A stretch of 64,000 nucleotides of DNA from Clostridiaceae bacterium (GTDB taxonomy: Bacteria > Bacillota > Clostridia > Oscillospirales > Acutalibacteraceae), in assembly GCA_021769555.1 (NCBI GenBank), contig JAETSR010000006.1, forward strand, positions 213,800 to 277,799. Reading direction: 5' to 3'. This document shows positions 16,166 to 25,101 of this stretch, one piece after another. Position 1 is the first letter of the stretch; each line of letters starts with the position of its first letter. The notes beneath the pieces were generated by a model. That model ran no database searches and was not told where the DNA came from. It was given only the letters and a program-made list of their open reading frames with translations. The position numbers and the translations under genes were made by a program.

Positions 16166-17731
16166 CTAATGCCTCAGGCCGTTGCGGTACTCCACCGGGG
16201 TGCAGTTCATTATCTTTTTGAAAACAATATTGAAGTGGGTGGAGCTGTTAAACCCCGTTAGCTCCGCTATCTCGTATATTTTCAGGTGGAAGTCGTTCAG
16301 ATACTCCTTTGCCTTCTCAATGCGTATGTTATGGATATAGTGCTGCACGGAAACCCCGAGCTTCTTTTGAAAAAGGCGGCAGAGATAGGACTTGCTTATC
16401 ATAAGATAGTCTGCTATCTCCCCAAGGGAAATGTCGCCGCGGCTGAGGTTCTTCTGGATATATTCCGTCGCCGCCCGGATAAGGTAGTGGTTCTGGGCGG
16501 CGCCCCCCGGCTGCACCTCTTTTTGAAGCTCGCCGAAGAAGTCCTCCGTCTCCTCAAGGGTGCCGCAGTTTTGAAGCTTTATTAGGGCATGGTCCGGGGC
16601 CTTGCCCTCCTGCACAAGCAACGAGCGGACGGTCTCGCGCAAAAACTCCGTTATTCCGTCCGCGTCCAGATTTCTCCCGCTGTGCCGCCTGAGCCACTGA
16701 ATAGTCTCCTTTAGGGCGGCGAAAAGCTGGGGGTAGTTCTTCTGCTCCGCCATATCCCTCACCTCCTGGGCCAGCCTGCTGAATACCGGGCCGCCCATTG
16801 TGTCCTCAGGGGGGCGGGTCTCCTGGATTATCCTCTCCCCCGGCCGGAAATAGTGGAGCTTCTGGGAGTATACGGCCTGGCGGAAGGCGCCCGGCAGCGC
16901 CGAAAAGCTCTGCACTACCCCGCCGACGCCAAAGAGCACCTCTACGTTCAGGTAGTTTTTCAGCACCGACGCCATCTGTTCCAGAAGGGAGAACAGCTCC
17001 TCCCGCCGGTCCGCGCCGCTTAAAAGGAGCACGTACTGGTTCTCCTTCAATACGAAAAGCTCCACCTCGGCGGTTCTCTGCCGCAGCACGTCCTTGGAAA
17101 GGTTCACCACCCCGTGCTCAAGCGTGAAGGGGTAGCCCTCGTCATACCGCTGTATCACCTGCTGATACCCGGCCACGGCAAAGGTCACGCAGTACAGCTC
17201 CTTCTCCTTTATTGCCAGCCAGCGGGCCTGGGCGGCGCTCTCGCCTGCTCCGCCGCGCCCGGTGACCAGCCGCTTTAAGCTGGAATACCTGTTGGAGTAA
17301 TTTTCCCAGCCGCCCCTTGCAGCAGCCTGCTCTCCCGAGAGGTCCCCCTCCAATAGGGTCTGACATATCTCGTCCAGAACGCAGAGCAGGTTGTCGCCGT
17401 TTATTTCGCTTTTGCGCAGGTAATCATAGGCGCCGTTTTTCATTGCCTCCTTAACCAGGTGAAAATCGTCATGGCAGCTGAGAATTACAGCCCTGGTGCG
17501 CACGCCTGACTGCTGCATGAGCTTCAGCACATCAATTCCGTCCATCACCGGCATGCTTATATCCAGAAACACCACGTCCGGACGGACCCGCTGTATCATC
17601 TCCCAGCCGCTCTCGCCGTTTTCAGCCTCTCCAACCACCTCGTAGCCGTGCCGGCCCCAGTCCACTGAGGAACATATGCCCAGGCGTATGAGGCTGTCGT
17701 CGTCAATCACCGCTATCCGTATCCTATTCAT
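16166..17731 (-). CDS. YesN-like response regulator with AraC-type DNA-binding domain
   Basis: A 521-residue regulator: receiver domain (1-125) with acidic Asp10/11 and phospho-acceptor Asp57 in FLDISMP, a long middle region of unknown function, and a C-terminal AraC/XylS double helix-turn-helix (about 420-518). It overlaps the kinase gene by 4 nt (ATGA), so the pair is co-translated. Such pairs in Bacillota control adjacent CUT1 importers, so it probably activates the promoter at 16081-16116. Confidence 0.92.
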   Translation of the reverse strand: MNRIRIAVIDDDSLIRLGICSSVDWGRHGYEVVGEAENGESGWEMIQRVRPDVVFLDISMPVMDGIDVLKLMQQSGVRTRAVILSCHDDFHLVKEAMKNGAYDYLRKSEINGDNLLCVLDEICQTLLEGDLSGEQAAARGGWENYSNRYSSLKRLVTGRGGAGESAAQARWLAIKEKELYCVTFAVAGYQQVIQRYDEGYPFTLEHGVVNLSKDVLRQRTAEVELFVLKENQYVLLLSGADRREELFSLLEQMASVLKNYLNVEVLFGVGGVVQSFSALPGAFRQAVYSQKLHYFRPGERIIQETRPPEDTMGGPVFSRLAQEVRDMAEQKNYPQLFAALKETIQWLRRHSGRNLDADGITEFLRETVRSLLVQEGKAPDHALIKLQNCGTLEETEDFFGELQKEVQPGGAAQNHYLIRAATEYIQKNLSRGDISLGEIADYLMISKSYLCRLFQKKLGVSVQHYIHNIRIEKAKEYLNDFHLKIYEIAELTGFNSSTHFNIVFKKIMNCTPVEYRNGLRH

Positions 17732-19497
17732 TGCTCCCCCTCCTTATAGGCTTTGGCGGGTATCTCCACCAGCACCCGGGTGTATTCCCCGGGCCTGCTG
17801 TCTATCCTGATACCATACTGGCTGCCAAAGGTGTACTGTATCCGCTTGTGTACGTTGTAAAGGCCTATCTTGTTGAACGACAGAGGGTTGGCCGGGTGCT
17901 CAGATTCCAGCGCCTTATGAATTTGCTCCTCTGTCATGCCCTTTCCGTTGTCAGCCACCTCGTACACTATCCTGCCGTCCTCAAGCCTGATATCCACCGA
18001 GACGGCCGCGCAGGGCTGCTTGAACCCGCAAAAGCCGTGCAGGACCGCGTTTTCCACTATCGGCTGCAGAATGAAGCGCAGTGTCCCGCAGTTTTCCGTC
18101 TCCGGCTCCATTCTGATGTCTGTCTGTATCTTGTCAAAATATTTCAGGTTTATCAGGTTGAGATAGTCCTTGATGAACAGCACCTCCTCCCGGATGGGCA
18201 CCATGTCCCGGTCGTTCTTTGAGGAAAATTGGAGCAGCTTTATCAGGGACTCCAAAGCCGTGACCATGCGCTTTGAGCCCTGCATTTCAGCCATCCATTT
18301 TATTGAGTTTATGGTATTGTACACAAAATGGGGATTTATCTGAAACTGCAGGGCCAAGAGCTCGGTCTTCTTGAGCCTTGTCTGGGTCTCATAGTTGCGC
18401 ACGGTCAGGTTATTTATCTCCTCTATCATGCTGTTATAGCTGTTTGAGAGCCCCATCACCCCCACCTGGTTTTCCCTGAGGTCCTCCCCTCTTTTTTGAG
18501 CCTCGAAGCTGCGGAGCTTCATGTACAGCTCCTGTAACGGGCGGGTTATCACCTTTGACAGGAAGTGCGCCATAAGCACTGCCAGGCAGATGAGAACGAG
18601 CCCCAGCAGGACGGTGATATACGGCATGGCCGCAATCTCCCTGTTCAGCCTGCTGCGCATGATTAGCCTGACCCCCTTCCAGCCGGGGTTCGAGGACTCA
18701 GAGACCATTATGTCGCAGAGCGCCCCGTTTACCCGGGCGGTGGTTACCCCTCCGCTGAGCTCAGGCATGAAGAACTCAGAGCCTATCTCATCCTCCTTGT
18801 CGCTGTATACCACCCTGGACCGGCCGTCCAGCAGGTAAAAGCGCTCCTGAGGGTCCTCCTGGCGCTGGGGCCAGAGCTTTTCAAGGTCCTTCACGTTGAC
18901 ATTTATCAAAATAACTCCCAGCATTCGGGAGCTGCGGGGAGAGTGCAGGCTTCGCCCCAGGGTCACGCAGCAGCCGCTCTCCCCGGTGGAATCCGGCATT
19001 ATCAGGTCGTTCTCATGCACGCCTATAAGGGTCAGCGCCCCCTCGTTTTCCACTATCTCCTCATACCAGCTTTCGGCCTTCACTTCGTAGTTTGGGTTTA
19101 TCGAGTGCTTGGTGCAGTAATAGAACATATCGCTGTTTTCAGGAAACACAGCGATTGTGTCTATCCTGTTGTCAAGATAGTACCCGTTGCGGTACAGGGC
19201 GTCCTCTATCCTCTGCTTGTCCCTGTAATTCAGCACCTTGGCCTCCGGGCCGGAATAGGTGTGCTCAAGGGCCTCCGTAAGCTGGGCGTTCATCAGCAGC
19301 GAATCGGATATCTTTTCCAGCGACTGGAAAAAGCTGTCCATTACGTAGATGGTCTGGCTGTTATGCCAAAGCTCGCTCTGCTGAACATCCGACAGCAGCA
19401 CCTGCTTGAAATAGCCGTAGCAGAAGCTTCCCAGCAGTAGGATTGGCAGCACGGCAATGCCAATCATTGTCAGCATAAGTTTCTTTTTCAGAGACAT
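17728..19497 (-). CDS. YesM-like sensor histidine kinase
   Basis: A 589-residue membrane kinase: an N-terminal transmembrane helix (about 8-28), an extracellular sensor of about 260 residues, a second helix (about 290-312), a HAMP-like linker, and the His-kinase domain with phospho-His in NPHFVYNTINSIKW. An HATPase domain follows (VENAVLHGF, DNGKGM). It senses an extracellular signal, probably the transported carbohydrate or its binding-protein complex, and acts on the response regulator that overlaps it. Confidence 0.92.
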   Translation of the reverse strand: MSLKKKLMLTMIGIAVLPILLLGSFCYGYFKQVLLSDVQQSELWHNSQTIYVMDSFFQSLEKISDSLLMNAQLTEALEHTYSGPEAKVLNYRDKQRIEDALYRNGYYLDNRIDTIAVFPENSDMFYYCTKHSINPNYEVKAESWYEEIVENEGALTLIGVHENDLIMPDSTGESGCCVTLGRSLHSPRSSRMLGVILINVNVKDLEKLWPQRQEDPQERFYLLDGRSRVVYSDKEDEIGSEFFMPELSGGVTTARVNGALCDIMVSESSNPGWKGVRLIMRSRLNREIAAMPYITVLLGLVLICLAVLMAHFLSKVITRPLQELYMKLRSFEAQKRGEDLRENQVGVMGLSNSYNSMIEEINNLTVRNYETQTRLKKTELLALQFQINPHFVYNTINSIKWMAEMQGSKRMVTALESLIKLLQFSSKNDRDMVPIREEVLFIKDYLNLINLKYFDKIQTDIRMEPETENCGTLRFILQPIVENAVLHGFCGFKQPCAAVSVDIRLEDGRIVYEVADNGKGMTEEQIHKALESEHPANPLSFNKIGLYNVHKRIQYTFGSQYGIRIDSRPGEYTRVLVEIPAKAYKEGEQ

Positions 19498-19554
19498 CCT
19501 CAGTCATCCTTTCCAGAAAACTACGGGCCTGCAGCCTCGGCTTCCATGCCGCCC

Positions 19555-20526
19555 TCAGCCCTTCAGGCTGACAAGCTCTCCCGTCTGCGCCGACTGAACG
19601 GCCGCCTCCGCGGCTTTCAGCACACGGCGCACCTGCCAGGGCTGGACCTTCAGCCCTTCCCTTCCGTCTATGACCTCCCGAAGGTTCTCATAGTATGCCG
19701 CGAGGGCGTCCCCTCTCCCCTTTGTCATGGGGAGCTCCCGGCCCTCAGTGCCCGGCTCAAGGAGGATGGCACGCCCCTCTCCCGCAGTCCCTCCAAAGCA
19801 GGCGGCCGCCCTGCTCCCGAGAAGCGTCCAGCGGGGGGACGTCTCAGGGATAGAGCTGTCAAGCTCTATCTGCACCGTGCCGCCGCTCTCCAGATTGAAA
19901 ATCATAAGGCAGTAGTCCCTCCTGCCCAGAGAGCCCGTCACGCAGGTCCTGCAAAACACGCTTGCAAAATCGTCATACCCCAGAAGCCACATAAGCTGGT
20001 CTATCACATGGACTCCCCAGGCATACAAAACGTCTCCGCCCGCCCTGGGCCAGCCTGGAAGAATGCCCCGGCCCTGCATACGTACCTGTATTGAATGCAC
20101 CTCCCCAAGCCTGCCGGCGCTCAGAAGCTTCTCCGCCATATAGAAGTCTCTGTCCAGGCGGTGCTCCTGGCAGACGGCAAGCACCCTGCCGCCCCGGCCT
20201 GTGGCGGCAATCATCCCATCCAGCTCCCGGACGCTCATAGCGGCGGGCGCCGCGCAGGCCACATGCTTTCCCGCGTCAGCCGCTGCCACGCAGAGCTCCT
20301 TTCTGCTGGCGGCAGGCGCGCAAATCAGGACTGTGTTGATTTCCCTGCATTCCAGCAGGGCCTTTAGGGAGCCGAAGGTCCCTATGCCGTTGGCCTTTGC
20401 CGCGTCCCGGCGGGCCGCAGCGACGTCATAGGCCCCCAAAACGGCAACTCCACGCGTCTGAGCGGCATATCTGTGGTGCCGCTCTCCCATGCTCCCATAC
20501 CCTATGATTCCCAGACTTATCCCCAT
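19555..20526 (-). CDS. Gfo/Idh/MocA-family protein lacking the catalytic lysine motif (copy 4)
   Basis: A 323-residue homolog with a canonical Rossmann motif GIIGYGSMGERH. The E-K-P motif is replaced by Ala92-Ala93-Pro94 (HVACAAPAAM) and the D-x-G-x-H motif by YAWGVHVID, so the usual catalytic Lys and Asp are both lost. It is the first gene of the locus, before the sensor kinase. It may bind nucleotide or sugar without turning it over, perhaps as a cytosolic sensor, or it may catalyse a different reaction. Family assignment is firm; function is not. Confidence 0.8.
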   Translation of the reverse strand: MGISLGIIGYGSMGERHHRYAAQTRGVAVLGAYDVAAARRDAAKANGIGTFGSLKALLECREINTVLICAPAASRKELCVAAADAGKHVACAAPAAMSVRELDGMIAATGRGGRVLAVCQEHRLDRDFYMAEKLLSAGRLGEVHSIQVRMQGRGILPGWPRAGGDVLYAWGVHVIDQLMWLLGYDDFASVFCRTCVTGSLGRRDYCLMIFNLESGGTVQIELDSSIPETSPRWTLLGSRAAACFGGTAGEGRAILLEPGTEGRELPMTKGRGDALAAYYENLREVIDGREGLKVQPWQVRRVLKAAEAAVQSAQTGELVSLKG

Positions 20527-20636
20527 ACCGGCGCCCTCCCGCTCCCGCTTTCTATATGCCGCATATATACTGAAACTTCCCGAAACAGCCCTGCAAAGAA
20601 AACCTATTTTGTCAGCCGTGCGCGCACTTTGTTTAT

Positions 20637-20666
20637 ATTATATTATTTTTGCCGGGGTATTTTCAA
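20637..20666 (-). promoter_or_regulatory. Promoter of the sugar/glycyl-radical locus
   Basis: On the minus strand TTGAAA (20661-20666), 18-bp spacer, TATAAT (20637-20642). It leaves a leader of about 100 nt before the first gene. It lies downstream of the candidate RNA terminator, giving the locus an independent start. The 20527-21179 interval otherwise holds the candidate ncRNA and no convincing gene. Confidence 0.65.
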
Positions 20667-20737
20667 TAAATATGGTTACACATTATCATCGTATAATCAA
20701 CTGAACGGAGCTTTATGTGCATATTTTCCCCAGAAAT

Positions 20738-20894
20738 GCAAAGAAGGACCAAAGCCCTCTCTGGTCCTTCGCGTATCGGCTATTCGGCTGTATAACATAA
20801 CGCCACGGAGGGGTCCTCCCTGCAAGAGACGCCTCCCCACGATAGGACTCTCATTGATTTGGCGGTCGTCACCGGTTTCTGCGCTTTTGAAGTT
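20738..20894 (-). ncRNA. Candidate structured non-coding RNA, family not recognised
   Basis: A promoter on the minus strand (20901-20929) and a hairpin (arms 20762-20770 and 20743-20751, 9 bp, followed by a short T-run) delimit a transcript of about 157 nt. Within it are local stems such as GGAGG-ACC-CCTCC and long-range complementarity (CGCCA near the 5' side with TGGCG, CTTC with GAAG), giving a rod-like fold. The reading frame across it looks non-coding. It could be a 6S-like RNA, an orphan riboswitch for the downstream locus, or a small regulatory RNA. I could not match known riboswitch consensus sequences. Confidence 0.4.
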
Positions 20895-20900
20895 TTGACT

Positions 20901-20929
20901 ATTATAGCAGAGACAGAAGAAAAACACAA
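20901..20929 (-). promoter_or_regulatory. Promoter of the candidate ncRNA
   Basis: On the minus strand TTGTGT (20924-20929), 17-bp spacer, TATAAT (20901-20906). Confidence 0.6.
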
Positions 20930-21179
20930 GAGCGTCCAATCGCACGGATAATGGCTTGCTCTGATATAATTCATTCACATCATGCCTTTCCCTGCGGCTT
21001 AAAAGACGTCTTGACTTTTCCCGCTGTTTGCTGTAGGCTTACACTTGAAGGGTCCCTGATTCATCAGGCCGCGCGGGGGTATATGCTCCGGGGCACACGC
21101 TGGCTATGCTTCCGCATTCTTTAACCCAGAAAATACTTGAAAATCTTATAGCCTGGACAGGCGGAAAAGAGGCAACAAA

Positions 21180-21944
21180 ATGACGAAAACATATCATATC
21201 CTTGCAATCGGCAACAGCTTTTCAGAAGACGCCACCCGCTATCTCCATCAGCTGGCGGCCGCCTCCGGGGTGGATACCCGGGTGGTCAACCTGTACATCG
21301 GCGGCTGTCCGCTGGAGACCCATTGGCGCAATATCGAGACCGGCGAGGAAGCCTACCGCTATGAGCTCAACGGCGCGCATACCCAGCGGATGGCCGCCAT
21401 CGGCCCGGTCCTGGACGAGCAGCCCTGGGATTTCATCGTCACCCAGCAGGCCAGCCATGACAGCGGGTGGCCTGATACCTATGAGCCCTTTCTGGGCCTG
21501 ATAACCGGGTATCTGAAAGAAAAGGTCCCCGGGGCGAAGCTTTTCCTTCAGGAGACCTGGGCATATGAGCACGGCAGCACCCATGAGAAATTTCCCCGGT
21601 ATAATCGAAGCCAGGAGGAGATGTACCGGCGGCTGAGGGATTGCTATATCCAAATGTCGGATAAGTACGGCCTTGGGCTCATCCCCTGCGGGGACGTGAT
21701 ACAGAGCCTGCGCGCCCTGCCGGAATTTGATACCCGGAACGGCGGGCTCTCCCTGTGCAGGGACGGCTTTCATATGTCCTATGATTACGGCAGGTACGCC
21801 TTGGCCTGCACATGGTTTGCCGCGCTGTTTGGGCAGGAGCCGGGCGAGGCATTCCTTTCAGAGGAACCGGAGCTGGCCCGGGCCGACGAACGCCTTTTGG
21901 CCTTGATTTGCAGGACAGCCGGCGCTGTAGTGGCCGCCGGTTAA
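21180..21944 (+). CDS. DUF4886 SGNH-hydrolase-like protein
   Basis: A 254-residue protein. ILAIGNSFSEDA (about 7-18) is the hallmark of DUF4886 and supplies an SGNH-type nucleophile Ser. The catalytic block near the C-terminus is DGFHMSYDYGRY (Asp and His). There is no signal peptide, so it is probably cytosolic. Such proteins are often linked to carbohydrate or glycan utilisation and may be esterases. It runs divergently from the sugar locus and may be functionally linked to it, but this is only proximity. No strong promoter was found before it (20979-21179). Confidence 0.75.
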   Translation: MTKTYHILAIGNSFSEDATRYLHQLAAASGVDTRVVNLYIGGCPLETHWRNIETGEEAYRYELNGAHTQRMAAIGPVLDEQPWDFIVTQQASHDSGWPDTYEPFLGLITGYLKEKVPGAKLFLQETWAYEHGSTHEKFPRYNRSQEEMYRRLRDCYIQMSDKYGLGLIPCGDVIQSLRALPEFDTRNGGLSLCRDGFHMSYDYGRYALACTWFAALFGQEPGEAFLSEEPELARADERLLALICRTAGAVVAAG

Positions 21945-22030
21945 AAAAATTTCAAAAAAGCCGGAAATTTAGATGTTCTTTAGAGATTCAAGTTTTATAA
22001 TGGAGATATAAAACTGAAAGGAGCTTTTCT

Positions 22031-24325
22031 ATGAAACATCTATTTTATAAAGCCATATCCCTCCTTTTGGCAGGGCTTTTGCTGCTGAGCCTGACCTCAT
22101 GCGGCGCGGATACGGAACCTGAGAGCTCAGGTACGGAGCCGGAGAGCTCGGGTATTGAGGCGGGGATTGAGGACACGGCGGTCTCTTCCGGGCGGGGACG
22201 GTTCGTCGAGTCCGCTCTGGAGCAGCCGGGTGACGGCAGAATATCCAGCGCGCTGACTGAAGCCGGCGGCAAGCTTCGCTTCGGGAAGTATGAATCCGGC
22301 GACGGCGGCGAGAGCTGGACGGAGACGGCCATTCCCGCGGCGGTGAGTAAGCTTGCGGAAGATGCGAGAACCAGCGTCAGCATTTCCTGGGGCCCGGACG
22401 GCGAGGCATTTTATGTATGCGACGAGCATAGCGAGAACAGCAATGACGTCACCTATTACTATTATTATGTTGAAGCGGACGGCACGGAGAGGGAGCTTGA
22501 TATAAGCATACCTGAGGCTCCGGAGGGGATGGCGGCGAATACGATTGCGTTTAAATCTGTCATTCTTCCGGACGGCTCCATAGCCGCGCTGGACAACTAT
22601 AACTGCCTTATGCACATTGACCAGAACACCGGGGAGATACTGCATAGTATACGTTATAACTATTCTGGCGATACGTATTATAGCAACTGTTATGTTGTGG
22701 AAAACGCGCTGATTTTAAACGTCTACACATACGACGGACAGCTGCTTGAGCTCTATGACCTGGATACTTGGGAGAAAATGCCCCGGGATGAAGTCCTGAA
22801 CAGCTTCATAAAGGAGCCTGACGGCAGAACCTATCTTGAGAGCTTTTCCTATGACCCGAACGACCTGCCCTTCGGTTGCAGCGGCACAATTCAGGACATT
22901 TTCACCTGCCCGGGCGAGGACGCGGTGTATATTGCCACAAGGCGCGGGCTCTACAGGCATGTGCTCGGCGGCACGGCCATGGAGCGGGTGATGGAAGGCA
23001 GCATGTATTCCCTTGGGGACCCCAGCCGGTATATATCCGATTTGATGAAAACCGCCTCCGGGGACTTCTACGCCACCTGCTCTGATGACAGCGACGGCAG
23101 TGAAAGCATTCTCCGCTGGCACTATGACCCGGACCAGCCAGCCGCGCCGGAGACGGAGCTTCAGATATTCGCCATGTTCGACAACAGCGAGCTCCGGCGC
23201 GCCGCGTCAATATATCAGCGGGAGAATCCCGACGTGAAGATTTCCGTTGAGATTGGCATTGAAAAGCACAAGGACTGGACTCTGGCCCAGGTTTCACAGG
23301 CCCTTATGGAGACTGTCAAAGAGGGCGGCGGCCCGGATATCATTCTGCTGGACGGTATGCCCTACCGGCAGTTTATTGAAAACGGGCTCCTTGAGGATAT
23401 CACCGGCCTCACCGGCGGGCTGGGAGTTTTGCAGAACCTTGCGTCCGCTTTTGACGTTGAGGGCAGGAGCTATATTGTACCCGCAAGGTTTTCCGTGCCA
23501 ATAATCATCGGGGATAAGGACGTCCTGGCCTCCGTCACGGACCTTGGGAGCTTTGCCGGGCAGATAGAGGCTCTGAACAAAGCTGAGCCGGAGAAGAATG
23601 TCTTTGCCCTGCATGAAAGCCTGCTGATGGAGAAGCTCGCCGTCGGAAGCTCGGCGGCCTGGTATCGGGAGGACGGAAGCATTGACAGGGAGAAGCTGTC
23701 TGAGTTTATGCAGCTATGCGCAAGGATATATAAAGCTGGCTCCGCGAACCCTGACACTCTGCCCATGTCATATTCCCCCGGCAACTGCGGCTCGCTTATT
23801 GCCGGCGGCTGGGCCCAAATTTCCCGGGACACTGTAAATAATCATATGACCTTTACCAGTATGCTGGCCACTGAGGAAAAGTACGGCCTGGGGCATATTG
23901 CTCTCTGCGGGCAGGCTGAAAAGGTGTTCACCCCTTACTGCCTGATGGGAATAAGCAGTACCGGCGGCAATAAGGAGCTTTCCGCGGATTTCCTGAAGCT
24001 GGCGCTGAGCAGCGGGGCTCAGAGCATAGCCCCCGGCTCTGAGAATCTGCCGGTTAATGAAACGGCTCTCAGAAAGATGCTGGGCCAGGAGGATATAAGC
24101 GGCTTCGGCGGTCCCAGAGTGGACGACGGACAGTATTTTGTCCAGTGCCGCACGGCGTCAGAGGAGCAAATAGATGAGTTTCTGGATTTTGTCGGCACCC
24201 TTGAAACGCCGTCCTATGGCAGCGAGAACCTGTACAGCGCGCTGACGAAGAGCGGCGCGGCATACCTTAAAGGCGAGATTGAGCTTGAGGCGGCGCTGGA
24301 CAGGATAATCGCAGCGGAGAGCTAG
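22031..24325 (+). CDS. Lipoprotein with propeller-like region fused to a solute-binding domain
   Basis: A 764-residue exported lipoprotein with lipobox LTSC near residue 24. Residues of about 40-370 look like beta-propeller repeats (an Asp-box-like GDGGESW; scattered D-G and W-H-Y-D blades). Residues of about 380-764 resemble a family-1 extracellular solute-binding protein. No permease genes accompany it; instead an OmpR-type response regulator and a kinase follow directly. This suggests a surface sensor or scavenging role rather than classic import. A -10 (TATAAT) sits about 30 bp upstream with a weak -35. Ligand unknown. Confidence 0.75.
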   Translation: MKHLFYKAISLLLAGLLLLSLTSCGADTEPESSGTEPESSGIEAGIEDTAVSSGRGRFVESALEQPGDGRISSALTEAGGKLRFGKYESGDGGESWTETAIPAAVSKLAEDARTSVSISWGPDGEAFYVCDEHSENSNDVTYYYYYVEADGTERELDISIPEAPEGMAANTIAFKSVILPDGSIAALDNYNCLMHIDQNTGEILHSIRYNYSGDTYYSNCYVVENALILNVYTYDGQLLELYDLDTWEKMPRDEVLNSFIKEPDGRTYLESFSYDPNDLPFGCSGTIQDIFTCPGEDAVYIATRRGLYRHVLGGTAMERVMEGSMYSLGDPSRYISDLMKTASGDFYATCSDDSDGSESILRWHYDPDQPAAPETELQIFAMFDNSELRRAASIYQRENPDVKISVEIGIEKHKDWTLAQVSQALMETVKEGGGPDIILLDGMPYRQFIENGLLEDITGLTGGLGVLQNLASAFDVEGRSYIVPARFSVPIIIGDKDVLASVTDLGSFAGQIEALNKAEPEKNVFALHESLLMEKLAVGSSAAWYREDGSIDREKLSEFMQLCARIYKAGSANPDTLPMSYSPGNCGSLIAGGWAQISRDTVNNHMTFTSMLATEEKYGLGHIALCGQAEKVFTPYCLMGISSTGGNKELSADFLKLALSSGAQSIAPGSENLPVNETALRKMLGQEDISGFGGPRVDDGQYFVQCRTASEEQIDEFLDFVGTLETPSYGSENLYSALTKSGAAYLKGEIELEAALDRIIAAES

Positions 24326-24417
24326 GAAAAGGAAACTTTTGGGAGACAGTGCATTTTATAAAAAGGTATGGTATAATTTATCCGCAGGTATCACAGCTTT
24401 AAGGAAAGGAAATCCCC

Positions 24418-25101
24418 ATGCGTATTCTCCTGATAGAGGACGACACCGAGCTTATTGACTCCCTCACATACCAGCTGGGAAAGGAGGGCTTTTCCGTGGA
24501 CGTCTGCCCGGAGGCCTCGGAGGGCCTTGGCTATATGACCGGCGGCGGGTACGGCCTGGTGCTTCTCGACAGAATGCTGCCGGGCATGGACGGCGTAAGC
24601 CTCTTAAAGGACGCGCGGCGGCAGGGGAACGACACTCCGGTGATAGTCTTAACGGCCATGGGCCAGCTGGACGACAGGATAGAGGGCCTTGACGCCGGCG
24701 CGGACGACTACATAGTCAAGCCCTTTGCCTTCGGCGAGCTCATGGCCCGAATCCGGAGCGTCTGCCGCCGGCCACGGACCATGAGCCTGGACCGCGAGAT
24801 ATCCTATGGGGGCCTCTGCCTGTATCCCCACGGCAAGCGCCTCTCGGGGCCCGGGGGCGAGTGTGTGCTCTCAAGGCGGGAAGCAGAGCTGTTGGAGGCA
24901 TTTTTGCGAAACCCGGGCAGGGTGCTCACCAGGGAAGCCCTTTTCCTCAAGGTGTGGGGGCCGGCTGTAGCTGTGGAGGACGGCAACCTGGACAACTATA
25001 TCCACTTTCTGCGCCGAAGGCTCCGGGCGCTGGGCTCGGAGCTGCGGATAGCTACGGTGCGGGGCGTGGGGTATGTTCTTGAAGGGGAGGAAGAACAGTG
25101 A
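24418..25101 (+). CDS. OmpR/PhoB-family response regulator
   Basis: A 227-residue regulator with a receiver domain (phospho-Asp51 in LLDRMLPG, Lys in VKPF) and a C-terminal winged helix (about 130-225) ending RGVGYVLEGE. An extended -10 (TGG-TATAAT) lies at about 24370. It overlaps the kinase gene by 4 nt and probably regulates this three-gene unit. Confidence 0.92.
   Translation: MRILLIEDDTELIDSLTYQLGKEGFSVDVCPEASEGLGYMTGGGYGLVLLDRMLPGMDGVSLLKDARRQGNDTPVIVLTAMGQLDDRIEGLDAGADDYIVKPFAFGELMARIRSVCRRPRTMSLDREISYGGLCLYPHGKRLSGPGGECVLSRREAELLEAFLRNPGRVLTREALFLKVWGPAVAVEDGNLDNYIHFLRRRLRALGSELRIATVRGVGYVLEGEEEQ

Noticed and set aside
20697-20978. Minus-strand open frame of 93 codons
   Set aside because: It contains the promoter and terminator of the candidate ncRNA and has no protein-like pattern.
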